64,000 nucleotides of DNA from Ruegeria sp. TM1040 (lineage in GTDB: Bacteria > Pseudomonadota > Alphaproteobacteria > Rhodobacterales > Rhodobacteraceae). Of this stretch, positions 51,835 through 61,042 are shown one piece after another. The stretch lies in contig NC_008044.1 in the NCBI RefSeq assembly GCF_000014065.1, positions 2,255,501 through 2,319,500 on the forward strand, written 5' to 3'. Position numbers and translations under genes: made by a program. The notes under the pieces were generated by a model. That model was not told the origin of the DNA. It made no database searches and saw nothing but the letters and a program-made list of their open reading frames with translations. Numbering within the stretch: the first letter of the stretch is position 1; every line of letters starts with the position of its first letter.

Positions 51835-53556
51835 ATGGCCCGAATTCTCATCACCTCGGCACTGCCCTATATCAATGGGATCAAGCACCTCGGCAACCTC
51901 GTGGGGAGCCAACTTCCTGCCGATCTCTATGCCCGCTACAACCGGGGACGCGGCCATGAGGTCATGTTCCTCTGCGCGACCGACGAACACGGCACCCCCG
52001 CAGAACTGGCCGCAGCCAAAGCCGGCAAGCCCGTGGCCGATTATTGCGCCGAAATGCACGCCGTGCAGGCCGACATCGCCAAGCGGTTTGGCCTGTCGTT
52101 TGACCATTATGGCCGCTCCTCGAGCCCGCAGAACCACGCGCTGACTCAGCATTTTGCGGGCAAGCTCGAAGAGGCTGGCCTGATTACCGAAGTGTCGGAA
52201 AAACAGGTCTATTCCAACGCCGATGGCCGCTTTCTGCCTGATCGCTATATCGAGGGCACCTGCCCCAACTGCGGCTTTGAGAAGGCGCGCGGCGATCAAT
52301 GCGAGGAATGCACCAAACAGCTCGATCCGACCGACCTCATCAACCCGCGCTCTGCGATCTCGGGGTCGACCGACCTTGAGGTGCGCGAGACCAAGCACCT
52401 GTTCCTGCGCCAGTCCGCAATGCGCGACCAACTGGACCAGTGGATAGACTCTAAGACCGACTGGCCGGTGCTCACCACCTCGATTGCCAAGAAATGGCTG
52501 CATGATGGCGACGGTTTGCAGGACCGGGGCATCACCCGTGACCTCGACTGGGGGATTGCGGTCAAAAAAGGCGACGCGGACTGGCCTGGCATGGAAGGCA
52601 AGGTCTTCTACGTCTGGTTCGACGCACCGATTGAATATATCGCAGCCGCTGGCGAATGGGCCGAGGCCCATGGCAAAACCGATGCCGATTGGGAGCGCTG
52701 GTGGCGCACCGACAAGGGCGCGGATGACGTCAAATATGTGCAGTTCATGGGCAAGGACAACGTTCCCTTCCACACCCTGTCCTTCCCCGCGACCCTGCTG
52801 GGGTCGGGCGAGCCGTGGAAGATGGTCGATCATCTGAAATCCTTCAACTACCTCAACTATGATGGCGGTCAGTTCTCCACCTCGCAGGGGCGCGGCGTGT
52901 TCATGGATCAGGCGCTCGAGATCCTGCCTGCCGATTACTGGCGCTGGTGGCTGCTGTCCCATGCCCCCGAAAGCTCCGATTCCGAATTCACCTGGGAGAA
53001 CTTCCAGCAATCGGTGAACAAGGATCTGGCGGATGTGCTTGGGAACTTTGTCTCGCGCATCACCAAATTCTGCCGCTCGAAATTTGGCGAAGAGGTGCCC
53101 GATGGCGGCACCTGGGGCGAACAGGAACAGACCCTCATTGAAGAGCTCTCCACCCGCATCGGCGCCTTTGAACGCCATATGGAGGCGATGGAGGTGCGCA
53201 AATCGGCGCAGGAACTCCGCGCGATCTGGGTTGCGGGCAATGAATACCTGCAATCTGCCGCGCCTTGGTCGGTGTTCAAGGAAGACCCCGAGCGCGCGGC
53301 AGGTCAGGTCCGCCTCGGCCTCAATCTGATCCGTCTCTATGCGGTTCTGTCGGCGCCCTTCATTCCAGATGCCTCCGATCGCCTGTTTGCCGCTCTCGGC
53401 ACCGAGGATCGCAGCTGGCCCGAAGACGTTGCCGCCGCACTCGCCGCCTTGCCCGCAGGCCATGCCTTCACGGTGCCGGAGGTGCTCTTTGCCAAGATTA
53501 CCGATGAGCAGCGCGAAGAGTGGCAAGAGCGCTTTGCCGGAGGTCGCAGCGCCTAA
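51835..53556 (+). CDS. metG: Methionine--tRNA ligase
   Basis: A 573-residue class I aminoacyl-tRNA synthetase charging tRNA-Met. The N-terminal sequence [20 protein letters not shown] holds the HIGH-type motif as HLGN; the KMSKS counterpart is FSTSQG (QFSTSQGRG). A connective-peptide zinc knuckle has CPNC and CEEC. It lacks the C-terminal tRNA-binding domain of some MetRS and ends with the anticodon-binding helices. The start was set at 51835 (ARILITS after Met); MDDM at 51826 is possible. It is followed by a strong terminator. Confidence 0.95.
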   Translation: MARILITSALPYINGIKHLGNLVGSQLPADLYARYNRGRGHEVMFLCATDEHGTPAELAAAKAGKPVADYCAEMHAVQADIAKRFGLSFDHYGRSSSPQNHALTQHFAGKLEEAGLITEVSEKQVYSNADGRFLPDRYIEGTCPNCGFEKARGDQCEECTKQLDPTDLINPRSAISGSTDLEVRETKHLFLRQSAMRDQLDQWIDSKTDWPVLTTSIAKKWLHDGDGLQDRGITRDLDWGIAVKKGDADWPGMEGKVFYVWFDAPIEYIAAAGEWAEAHGKTDADWERWWRTDKGADDVKYVQFMGKDNVPFHTLSFPATLLGSGEPWKMVDHLKSFNYLNYDGGQFSTSQGRGVFMDQALEILPADYWRWWLLSHAPESSDSEFTWENFQQSVNKDLADVLGNFVSRITKFCRSKFGEEVPDGGTWGEQEQTLIEELSTRIGAFERHMEAMEVRKSAQELRAIWVAGNEYLQSAAPWSVFKEDPERAAGQVRLGLNLIRLYAVLSAPFIPDASDRLFAALGTEDRSWPEDVAAALAALPAGHAFTVPEVLFAKITDEQREEWQERFAGGRSA

Positions 53557-53583
53557 GGCGCGCACCGCACGCTCCACCGCATC

Positions 53584-53612
53584 AAAGGCCGCCCCACCCG
53601 GGCGGCCTTTTT
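53584..53612 (+). terminator. Rho-independent terminator of metG
   Basis: A perfect 11-bp stem, AAAGGCCGCCC-N5-GGGCGGCCTTT, continues into TT. It lies 28 bp past the metG stop. Confidence 0.88.
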
Positions 53613-53685
53613 CATTGCCCATCCCCCATTCGCAACTTTGGAAAAATCAAAGTTTGCCAAGGGAAGAATTAGCCGATTGACATAT

Positions 53686-53702
53686 CTGACCAAATAAATC
53701 AG
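53686..53702. promoter_or_regulatory. Candidate iron-responsive dyad upstream of hemP
   Basis: CTGA-N9-TCAG with an AT-rich centre, overlapping a TTGACA box at 53677-53682. Rhodobacteraceae iron genes have been reported to carry an Iron-Rhodo-box of roughly this form; the match is by memory and weak. Confidence 0.35.
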
Positions 53703-53942
53703 GAATAAGGCAATCCAGCCAACCTGTGTGATACAGGCCAGCCGACAACCTGAACCTTGCGTCCCGCACATGTTGAACTTCACTGGCCAAATCCCCATGC
53801 GCACCGACCGTGATGCCGACCCAGAGCCCGTTGCGGATCTGTGGCAGACCGTCCTGTCGGAAGAATTGCCCCAGCAAAATTCATGCGTTGAGTGGCTGTT
53901 CGACAAGGTGGAGCAGAACACGCACAGACAGAGGTCTCTTTG

Positions 53943-54122
53943 ATGAGCAACCTGAAACCGATTTCCCAAGCCGACATCACCGCCGCCACGCAGCCGGAAA
54001 CCTATCCGACCTACCACGCCGAGGATCTCACGCGCGGGGGCGTGCAGGCGCGCATTCTTCTCAATGGTCAGATCTATTCGCTGCGGATCACCCGCGCGGG
54101 CAAGCTGATTTTGACCAAGTGA
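53943..54122 (+). CDS. hemP: Hemin uptake protein HemP
   Basis: A 59-residue cytoplasmic protein with the HemP-family end: ARILLNGQIYSLRITRAGKLILTK. HemP supports haem-receptor expression and haem use. The start at 53943 follows a weak RBS; the longer frame to 53892 is not HemP-like. It leads the iron cluster, with imelysin 51 bp downstream. Gene symbol by family resemblance. Confidence 0.85.
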   Translation: MSNLKPISQADITAATQPETYPTYHAEDLTRGGVQARILLNGQIYSLRITRAGKLILTK

Positions 54123-54173
54123 CCCCACAGGCGCCCCGCGCCTCTTTTTCAAAATTCCAACGAGGATGATTTT

Positions 54174-55442
54174 ATGAAAACGCCGCTTTTCACCGGTGCT
54201 GCCGTGTTGGCTCTGGCCGCAGGGACCTCTGCTGCATTCGCCACGTCCAAGGGCGAAGTGCTGATCAACTACGCCAATATCGCCGAAGCAAAATACGAGG
54301 ACAGCCTGATCACGGCCAAGACGCTTCAGGCGGCGGTTGGGGCCCTGATCGACGCGCCCTCCGCCGAGACCCTCGCCGCTGCCAAAAAGGCTTGGCTGGC
54401 TGCCCGGGTGCCTTATCAGCAGACTGAAGTCTATCGTTTTGGCAATGCCATCGTTGACGACTGGGAAGGCAAAGTGAACGCATGGCCTCTGGATGAGGGT
54501 CTCATCGACTATGTGGATGCCTCTTATGGCGGCCCCACGGATGAAAACGCCGCAGCAGTGCTCAATGTGGTCGCAAACCCCGATTTCAGCCTGTCAGGCC
54601 AGGCGATCGATGCGTCCGAGATCACGCCCGAGCTGCTGGCAGAGACCCTGCACGAAGCGGACGGCGTCGAAGCAAATGTCGCCACCGGCTACCACGCCAT
54701 TGAATTTCTGCTCTGGGGGCAGGACCTGAACGGCACCGAGCATGGCGCCGGCGCGCGGGCATGGACCGATTACGCCACTGGCGAAGACTGCACCAACGGC
54801 AATTGTGACCGTCGGGGCGCTTACCTCAAAGCGGCCACCGATCTGTTGGTATCGGATCTCGAGTGGATCACTGCGCAATGGGCCGAGGGGGGCGCCGCGC
54901 GCGCCGAGGTGCTCTCTGACGAGAACGCGGGCATAACCGCAATTCTGACCGGCATGGGCTCACTGTCCTATGGGGAACAGGCTGGCGAGCGCATGCGTCT
55001 GGGCCTGATGCTGAACGATCCCGAGGAAGAGCATGACTGTTTCTCCGACAACACCCACAACAGCCACTATTACGATGGGCTGGGCATCCAGAACGTCTAT
55101 CTGGGTGAATACGTGCGGGTGAACGGTGCGTTGGTCTCTGGTGCCGCGCTCGCGGATCTGGTCGAAGCCGCCGATCCCGCTTTGAACAGCGAACTCACCG
55201 CCAAGCTCGCCACCACCATGATGAAGCTCGGTCGCATCAAGACCGCTGCCGAGGCGGGTTTCTCCTATGACCAGATGCTCGCGCAGGGCAGCACGGCGGG
55301 CGAGGCCCTGGTCATGGGCGGCGTTGACGCGCTCGTGGACCAGACCCGTTCAATCGAACGTGTGGTGGCGGCGCTGGAACTCGACGCCGTCTCCATTGAG
55401 GGCTCGGATTCGCTGGACGACCCCTCGGCGGTCTTTCACTAA
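54174..55442 (+). CDS. Imelysin family iron-regulated periplasmic protein
   Basis: A 422-residue imelysin/IrpA-like protein. It has a signal peptide (MKTPLFTGAAVLALAAG..., cleaved near AFA) and a helical imelysin domain with the conserved GxHxxE motif intact as GYHAIEFLLWG near residue 165; a late HDCFSDNTHNSHYYDG stretch is rich in possible metal ligands. Imelysin proteins are iron-regulated and thought to take part in iron import. It is followed by a terminator, then bfd. Confidence 0.9.
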   Translation: MKTPLFTGAAVLALAAGTSAAFATSKGEVLINYANIAEAKYEDSLITAKTLQAAVGALIDAPSAETLAAAKKAWLAARVPYQQTEVYRFGNAIVDDWEGKVNAWPLDEGLIDYVDASYGGPTDENAAAVLNVVANPDFSLSGQAIDASEITPELLAETLHEADGVEANVATGYHAIEFLLWGQDLNGTEHGAGARAWTDYATGEDCTNGNCDRRGAYLKAATDLLVSDLEWITAQWAEGGAARAEVLSDENAGITAILTGMGSLSYGEQAGERMRLGLMLNDPEEEHDCFSDNTHNSHYYDGLGIQNVYLGEYVRVNGALVSGAALADLVEAADPALNSELTAKLATTMMKLGRIKTAAEAGFSYDQMLAQGSTAGEALVMGGVDALVDQTRSIERVVAALELDAVSIEGSDSLDDPSAVFH

Positions 55443-55467
55443 CGCAGGTCCGGTCCCCGATCTGTCC

Positions 55468-55497
55468 GGAGTCGCGCCTTGGCGCGGCTCCATTTTT
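55468..55497 (+). terminator. Rho-independent terminator after the first imelysin gene
   Basis: GGAGTCGCGCC-TT-GGCGCGGCTCC with one T-G pair, then ATTTTT. It separates the hemP-imelysin part from the bfd-onward part of the iron cluster. Confidence 0.8.
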
Positions 55498-55594
55498 GAT
55501 ACTCGGACCTGAGTTTTTGCCACCCAAAGCCTGTATGCGGCCCATTTTACAACTGCGGCTCACAATTTCCTGATCAAAACAGTCCGATTTACCC

Positions 55595-55623
55595 TTGAAA
55601 GCTTATTCTTTTACTCGGATATT
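55595..55623 (+). promoter_or_regulatory. Candidate sigma-70 type promoter of bfd
   Basis: TTGAAA (55595-55600) and GATATT (55618-55623) with a 17-bp spacer, about 50 bp before the bfd start. A short CTGTA-N3-TACAG dyad lies just downstream (around 55634-55646) and could be a regulator site. Both are inferred from consensus. Confidence 0.4.
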
Positions 55624-55671
55624 GATTCAAAGCCTGTAGCTTACAGAATCTCTTGGGATCGACGCCCCGCC

Positions 55672-55959
55672 ATGATCATCTGCCACTGCACCGCCATTTC
55701 GGATCACGACATTCATGCAGCGATTGACTGGATGCGTGCCTCTGACCCACAAACCATTATCACTCCTGGGAAAATCTACCGCGCCTTGGGCAAGCAGGCG
55801 GAATGCGGAGGCTGCATGCCGCTCTTTCTGGACACGATGCGCGCCAACGCTAAGGTGGTTGTACCTGCACAGTTGCAGAACTTGCGTACAGCCATTTCTC
55901 CGGAGAGCAATTATGAAGGGCGACCCCAAAGTCATCGAATATCTCAACAAGGCACTTAG
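55672..55959 (+). CDS. bfd: Bacterioferritin-associated ferredoxin
   Basis: A 95-residue [2Fe-2S] protein that donates electrons to release iron from bacterioferritin. The cluster ligands are CHC near the N terminus ([10 protein letters not shown]) and CGGC near residue 45 ([11 protein letters not shown]). The C-terminal tail is longer than usual for Bfd. It overlaps the bfr start by 47 bases. Confidence 0.92.
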   Translation: MIICHCTAISDHDIHAAIDWMRASDPQTIITPGKIYRALGKQAECGGCMPLFLDTMRANAKVVVPAQLQNLRTAISPESNYEGRPQSHRISQQGT

Positions 55960-56398
55960 GAGCGAGCTGACTGCTGTCAGCCAGTACTGGCTGCACTACC
56001 GGCTCCAGGCGGACTGGGGCCTTGGGCACATGGCCAAGAAGAGCCGCGAGGAAAGCATCGAAGAGATGAACCACGCGGACAAGCTGATCGACCGGATCAT
56101 CTTTCTCGAAGGTCATCCCAACCTGCAGACACTCGACCCGCTGCGCATCGGCCAATCCCCCAAGGAAACATTAGAATGCGATCTGGCCGCCGAACAAGAA
56201 GCCCGCGCGCTTTATAAAGAAGCGGCAGAATACTGTAGGACCCATGGTGATTTCGTGTCTGAGGAGCTGTTCAAAGAGCTACTCGCAGACGAGGAAGGCC
56301 ATATTGATTTCCTGGAGACCCAGCTTGAATTGCACGACCGCGTTGGCGCCGAAAACTACGCGCAGCTCAACGCCTCCAAGATGGACGAAGCCGAGTAA
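55913..56398 (+). CDS. bfr: Bacterioferritin
   Basis: A 161-residue 24-mer iron storage protein. The di-iron ligands are E18 in [11 protein letters not shown]51 and H54 in EEMNHADK, E94 in AAEQEA and E127/H130 in DEEGHID; M52 is the haem ligand. CGGAGAG upstream of ATG 55913 is a strong RBS lying inside bfd, so the two genes overlap and are co-expressed. The next gene overlaps or abuts its end. Confidence 0.95.
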   Translation: MKGDPKVIEYLNKALRSELTAVSQYWLHYRLQADWGLGHMAKKSREESIEEMNHADKLIDRIIFLEGHPNLQTLDPLRIGQSPKETLECDLAAEQEARALYKEAAEYCRTHGDFVSEELFKELLADEEGHIDFLETQLELHDRVGAENYAQLNASKMDEAE

Positions 56399-57938
56399 CT
56401 CGGTACCAGTTCTCGGTGCGGCCCTCGCTCTGGTGCTGGCCGCACCGCTTCATGCGACGGACCGCCCTGCCCCCGCGGCGCCTGGTTTGGCAGAGCCGCA
56501 TCTGTCGATCTTGCCCCGAACCACACATGAAACCCGTCGGGTGGAACGCGTCACCGCGCCCACTGAGGACTTTGCTGCACCCGAAGCGTTCGAGGAAAAC
56601 TCTGCCGGAACTGCGACCCTGCCGCACACAGATGATCGCGATGCCTTCAGCCAGCCGCCCGCAAACCTCACCTTTGAGCAAGGGTTGGAGTTTCATCTCG
56701 GGGAAGCGCTGTTTGACAAACTATGGGTGTTTTCTCCGGCCTCGACGCTGGCGTCAGATGGGCTCGGCCCCGTCTACAATGCCCGCGCCTGCCAGCGATG
56801 TCATATCCGCGACGGTCGTGGTCATTTGCCAGAGGGGCCGGACTATCGCTCTGCCTCGACGTTTTTGCGCATATCGATCCCGGGCCCGGTGCCACCGCAC
56901 CTGCGCGCCATTCCAGACTATATCGGCATGGTGCCAGAGCCGACCTATGGCTGGCAGTTGCAGGATTTTTCTGCCCCCGGCGTAGATCCCGAATACCGCC
57001 TGTCCGTCACCTTTACCGAGGAAGAAATTGCCCTGAATGGCGGCGAGGTCGCGCATCTGCGCAAACCCCAATTCGAGGCGTCTGCGCTCAAATACGGCCC
57101 GCTTGATTCAGAGGCTATGCTGTCACCGCGCGTCGCTCCACCGATGATCGGGCTCGGCCTTCTGGAGGCCATCCCGGCCGCCGACATCCTCGCGCTGGCC
57201 GACCCGGACGACCTGGACGGCGATGGCATCTCGGGGCGCGCCAACCTCGTATGGTCGAAGGAATTCGACCAGGTCATGCTTGGTCGGTTTGGCCTCAAAG
57301 CCGGGACCGCCACCATTCACGAACAATCCGCGGCGGCCTTCTCTGGCGATATCGGCATCTCGACCCCTTTGTTTCCCCAGCCCTACGGGGACTGCACCGC
57401 TCAGCAGGTTGATTGCCGCGCTGCCCCTCATGGCGATGAAGACTTGCGGGGCACTGAAATCGACCAGCCCAATATGGATCTCGTGACCTTTTACAGCCGC
57501 AATATCGCAGTACCGGCCCGCCGCAACTTGGATGCGCCAGAGGTGTTGCGCGGTAAATCCGTATTCTACGAGATCGGCTGCACCAGCTGCCACACCCCGA
57601 AGTTTGTCACCCACCGCCTGATAGACCGCCCCGAGCAGAGCTTTCAGCTCATCTGGCCCTACTCTGACCTGCTGCTTCACGATATGGGTGAGGGGCTGGC
57701 CGACAACCGCCCCGAAGCGCGCGCCACGGGGCGCGAGTGGCGCACCGCCCCGCTCTGGGGGATCGGGCTGACGCAACAGGTCTCTGCTCGCGCCACGTTC
57801 CTGCATGATGGCCGCGCCCGCACCCTTCTTGAGGCGATCCTCTGGCACGGCGGCGAAGCACAAGCCGCCCGCGACCGGGTGGTGGCCCTGCCCCCTGCCG
57901 ACCGCGCGGCGCTTATTTCATTCCTGGAGTCCCTTTGA
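56343..57938 (+). CDS. Di-haem oxidoreductase family protein (DUF1111)
   Basis: A c-type cytochrome-like protein of about 531 residues with two haem motifs, CQRCH and CTSCH, and DUF1111 sequences such as [15 protein letters not shown] and [10 protein letters not shown]. The N terminus has a signal peptide ([18 protein letters not shown]), so it is periplasmic. No standard start codon lies between the bfr stop and the signal; a TTG at 56343 inside bfr gives a good signal peptide, but no RBS is visible, so the start is uncertain. In iron clusters such proteins may reduce or oxidise iron for uptake. The stop overlaps the next gene by one base. Confidence 0.82.
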   Translation: MAPKTTRSSTPPRWTKPSNSVPVLGAALALVLAAPLHATDRPAPAAPGLAEPHLSILPRTTHETRRVERVTAPTEDFAAPEAFEENSAGTATLPHTDDRDAFSQPPANLTFEQGLEFHLGEALFDKLWVFSPASTLASDGLGPVYNARACQRCHIRDGRGHLPEGPDYRSASTFLRISIPGPVPPHLRAIPDYIGMVPEPTYGWQLQDFSAPGVDPEYRLSVTFTEEEIALNGGEVAHLRKPQFEASALKYGPLDSEAMLSPRVAPPMIGLGLLEAIPAADILALADPDDLDGDGISGRANLVWSKEFDQVMLGRFGLKAGTATIHEQSAAAFSGDIGISTPLFPQPYGDCTAQQVDCRAAPHGDEDLRGTEIDQPNMDLVTFYSRNIAVPARRNLDAPEVLRGKSVFYEIGCTSCHTPKFVTHRLIDRPEQSFQLIWPYSDLLLHDMGEGLADNRPEARATGREWRTAPLWGIGLTQQVSARATFLHDGRARTLLEAILWHGGEAQAARDRVVALPPADRAALISFLESL

Positions 57939-58966
57939 TGCCCCTCTTATACCGCCTCACCGCCACCGCCTGCACCGTTGCCTGCACCGTCTTGGCACTT
58001 TCGAGCGCCGCCCGCGCGGACGCACTTGCAGAGGCGGTGATCGATCAGCATATCCTGCCGACCTACGCCCAGCTCGCGTCCGAGAGCGCCGAGTTTGCAA
58101 CCCTCGCCCAGAGCGACTGCGCCCCCACCTCAGAGGCTGTGCGCAATGCCTGGGGAGCGGCCTTTGACGCCTGGGTCGCTGCGAGTCATCTGCGCTTTGG
58201 CCCCTCAGAGGTGGACAATCGGGCCTTTGCCATCGCCTTTTGGCCCGACAGCCGCTCCAAGACCCCCAAAGCGCTGCGCAGTCTGTTGACCAACCGCAGC
58301 CCGGTGGTGGACACGCCCGAGGATTTTGCCACCGCTTCGGTCGCTGTGCGCGGGTTCTACGCGCTCGAATACCTCTTTTTTGATCCGGCTTACGCGGATC
58401 TCGGCGATCCGGACTATGCCTGCGCATTTGTTCAAGCGGTTGCACGGGACCTTGCGCGAAACAGCGCCGCTATTCTGGATGACTGGGAGCAGGACTACGC
58501 CGATCAATTGCGCACCCCGGCAGCGCGCTACCGCAGCGAGACCGAAGCGCATCAGGAGCTGTTCAAGGCGCTGACCACCGGGCTTGAGATCCTCGCCGAC
58601 ATGCGGATCGGGCGCCCGCTTGGTACTTTTGATGCGCCAAAGCCGAACCGCGCCGAGGCCCGTCGCTCTGGCCGCTCCCTGCGCCATATCGAGATCCAAC
58701 TCCAGAGCCTGCGGGAACTGGCCCTGCTCTTGTCGGCCAATGACGGGGCACTGACCGAGCATCTGACCCAGGTGTTTGACAAGGCCGACCGCCACGCAGA
58801 CCAGCTCTCGGACGATCCAAGCCTTGCGGGCATCACAGATCCGCAAAAGCGCTTTCTGCTGGAGACACTGCAACAGGACGTCTTTGAGATCAAAGAAATC
58901 GCCCTGCGTGATCTCGGCCCCAAACTGGGTGTCGAGGCCGGCTTCAACGCGCTGGATGGCGACTGA
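57938..58966 (+). CDS. Second imelysin family protein
   Basis: A 342-residue periplasmic protein with a signal peptide cut near ARA. It is shorter than the first imelysin. In the GxHxxE position it reads GFYALEYLFFD, so Tyr replaces His, which may change metal binding. The ATG overlaps the di-haem protein stop by one base. Together they form the pattern di-haem protein-imelysin-DUF1513 seen in iron-regulated operons. Confidence 0.85.
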   Translation: MPLLYRLTATACTVACTVLALSSAARADALAEAVIDQHILPTYAQLASESAEFATLAQSDCAPTSEAVRNAWGAAFDAWVAASHLRFGPSEVDNRAFAIAFWPDSRSKTPKALRSLLTNRSPVVDTPEDFATASVAVRGFYALEYLFFDPAYADLGDPDYACAFVQAVARDLARNSAAILDDWEQDYADQLRTPAARYRSETEAHQELFKALTTGLEILADMRIGRPLGTFDAPKPNRAEARRSGRSLRHIEIQLQSLRELALLLSANDGALTEHLTQVFDKADRHADQLSDDPSLAGITDPQKRFLLETLQQDVFEIKEIALRDLGPKLGVEAGFNALDGD

Positions 58967-59002
58967 CCACGTGTCGCATTGCACTGATACAGGAGTTTCA
59001 AC

Positions 59003-60103
59003 ATGCCCTCTCGACGCGGCTTTCTTGCAGGTCTGTTGGCCAGCAGCGTGACGCCAACCGCCACATGGGCCGATGTCGGCGCGCCGGCCTATCTCTCTGC
59101 GGGCAAGGACGCGCTGGGGCTGTTTGTGATGGCCGGGCTTTCGGCGGCGGGCGAGGTGCTGTTTCGCCACCCGCTGCCCGATCGCGGCCATGCGGCCAGC
59201 GCTCACCCCACACGCCCCGAAGCGGTGGCCTTTGCCCGCCGCCCCGGGCGCTTTGCCGATGTGATCGACTGCCGTAGCGGCGCGCAGCTGGCTCGCCTTG
59301 AGCCCCCCGAGGGGCATCATTTTTATGGGCACGGCGTGTTCTCGCCCGAAGGGGAGGTGCTTTACACCACCGAGAACGACTATGCGCGCGGTGCGGGCGT
59401 GATCGGTGTCTGGAACGCAGGCGACTACCACCGCATTGGCCAGTTTTCCTCGGGAGGCATCGGCCCGCACGAGATGCTCTTGCGCCGCGACGCCCCCGGT
59501 CTTGTGGTGGCCAATGGGGGCATCGAAACCCACCCCGAGAGCGGCCGCGCCAAACTCAACATCCCCTTCATGCGCCCCAATCTCAGCTATCTGAGGCTTT
59601 CGGGCGAAATACAGCACCAAATGGAACTGCCCGCCGATCTGCACAAGAACTCGATCCGTCACATCGCGGTGCGCAGCGATGGCGCGGTGGGCTTTGCGAT
59701 GCAATGGCAGGGAGATCTGGGCGCTGATGTGCCCATTGTCGGCCTGCATCAACCCGGCAGCGCACCGCGCTTGATGGCTGAGGATGACCCGCGCCTGCGC
59801 AACCTCAATGGCTATGGTGGCTCGATTGCGTTCTCAGGAGATGAGACCGCAATCGCTGTGACCTCGCCGCGCGGCGGTGTGGTGCAGGTGATGGACTGCA
59901 CGAGCGGTGCCTTGCAGGCGGAACATGCCCTCTCGGATGTCTGCGGTTTGGCGCCCCTGAAAGACGGTTTTCTGGTGAGCACCGGAACCGGGATCATGGC
60001 TCAGATCGGCACAGAGGTAACGACGCTCACGCAGGCGCCCCTGGCTTGGGACAACCACCTCATCGCCCTTTCCTCGGCGGCATCGGCACCACGCCAGCCC
60101 TAA
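59003..60103 (+). CDS. DUF1513 domain-containing protein, Tat-exported
   Basis: A 366-residue protein with a twin-arginine signal (SRRGFLAGLLAS, 3-14) and a beta-propeller-like repeat domain matching DUF1513 (GHGVFSPEGEVLYTTENDY, GIGPHEMLL). It probably acts in the periplasm after folding in the cytoplasm. It is the last gene of the iron cluster and ends at a strong terminator. Function unknown; association with imelysin and iron uptake is from context. Confidence 0.87.
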   Translation: MPSRRGFLAGLLASSVTPTATWADVGAPAYLSAGKDALGLFVMAGLSAAGEVLFRHPLPDRGHAASAHPTRPEAVAFARRPGRFADVIDCRSGAQLARLEPPEGHHFYGHGVFSPEGEVLYTTENDYARGAGVIGVWNAGDYHRIGQFSSGGIGPHEMLLRRDAPGLVVANGGIETHPESGRAKLNIPFMRPNLSYLRLSGEIQHQMELPADLHKNSIRHIAVRSDGAVGFAMQWQGDLGADVPIVGLHQPGSAPRLMAEDDPRLRNLNGYGGSIAFSGDETAIAVTSPRGGVVQVMDCTSGALQAEHALSDVCGLAPLKDGFLVSTGTGIMAQIGTEVTTLTQAPLAWDNHLIALSSAASAPRQP

Positions 60104-60128
60104 GCAGATTCGCGTCAAACACCGATAC

Positions 60129-60165
60129 AAAGCCCCTCTGCCCTTTTGCGAGGGGCTTTCTTTTT
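60129..60165 (+). terminator. Rho-independent terminator of the iron cluster
   Basis: A perfect 10-bp stem, AAAGCCCCTC-N11-GAGGGGCTTT, is followed by CTTTTT. It lies 26 bp past the DUF1513 stop. Confidence 0.9.
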
Positions 60166-60247
60166 GATGCCACCCAATACCAAAACGAAAATCAATAGTG
60201 ACAATATACCTGCATTCGCCTAAAGATATTCGGGAAAAGGAAAGCAA

Positions 60248-61042
60248 ATGGACGCCAACGACCGCCAAAACGAAATCCTTTCCTTGCTGACCCAGCAGGA
60301 TCGCGTCGAGGTCGAAGACCTCGCGCAGCGCTTTGGCGTATCCTTGCAGACGGTGCGAACAGACTTGCGTGACCTCTCTGCCCGAGGGCAGCTCAGCCGC
60401 GTGCATGGCGGCGCGATGCGCATCAGCTCGGCGTCAAATCGCGGCTATGCCGAACGGCGCAGCCTCAACGCGACCGGCAAGCGCGCGATGGCAGCTCTGG
60501 CGGCTGAGGTGATCCCGGAAAACTGCTCCATCGCGCTCAATATCGGCACCTCCACCGAACAGGTCGCGCGTGCACTCTCTGGCCACAAGGGCCTCACGGT
60601 GCTCTCAAACAACATCAACATTATCAATATGATGATGGAAATGGAGACGCGTGACCTGATCCTTGTTGGCGGCTCCATCCGGCAAAGCGACGGCGCCATC
60701 GTCGGCGAAGAGGCCGTCGAGTTCATCAATCGATACAAGGTCGATTACGCCGTGATCGGCGCCTCTGCCATGGACGCCGACGGTGCCATCCTCGACCACG
60801 ACGCGCGCGAAGTATCCGTCGCCCGCGCGATCCTCAAAAACGCCCGCACGCGCATCCTGATGTGCGACGGCAGCAAATTCGACCGCTCTGCCCCAGTGCG
60901 CATCTGCGCGCTGGCCGAGCTGGACCTTGTCATCACCGACCGCCCCGTTCCCGCGGAATTTGCCGAGGCCGCAGAGGCCGCTGGCACACGAATCCTCATC
61001 GCAGACGGCGGCGCAGAAAACGAAAGCAGCGCAAATGACTGA
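60248..61042 (+). CDS. glpR: DeoR/GlpR family transcriptional regulator
   Basis: A 264-residue DeoR-type repressor. The HTH lies at 5-60 (RVEVEDLAQRFGVSLQTVRTDLRDL, RVHGGA) and a phosphosugar-binding domain follows (IGTSTEQVARAL, GASAMDADGAILDHD). Its stop overlaps glpD by eight bases, so it is inferred to be GlpR, repressing glpD and responding to glycerol 3-phosphate. The glycerol transport genes are not in the window. Confidence 0.87.
   Translation: MDANDRQNEILSLLTQQDRVEVEDLAQRFGVSLQTVRTDLRDLSARGQLSRVHGGAMRISSASNRGYAERRSLNATGKRAMAALAAEVIPENCSIALNIGTSTEQVARALSGHKGLTVLSNNINIINMMMEMETRDLILVGGSIRQSDGAIVGEEAVEFINRYKVDYAVIGASAMDADGAILDHDAREVSVARAILKNARTRILMCDGSKFDRSAPVRICALAELDLVITDRPVPAEFAEAAEAAGTRILIADGGAENESSAND

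Larger units (their letters stand above)
53557..53942. other. Intergenic region between metG and hemP
   Basis: This 386-bp region contains the metG terminator at 53584-53612, then an AT-rich stretch at 53640-53710 that carries a TTGACA box (53677-53682) and a CTGA-N9-TCAG dyad. This is the likely iron-responsive promoter region of the iron cluster. No further gene is seen. Confidence 0.5.

Noticed and set aside
51466-53622. A 718-residue minus-strand open frame
   Set aside because: It is antisense to metG and part of the YqiJ-like gene. The metG frame has all synthetase motifs; this one has none.
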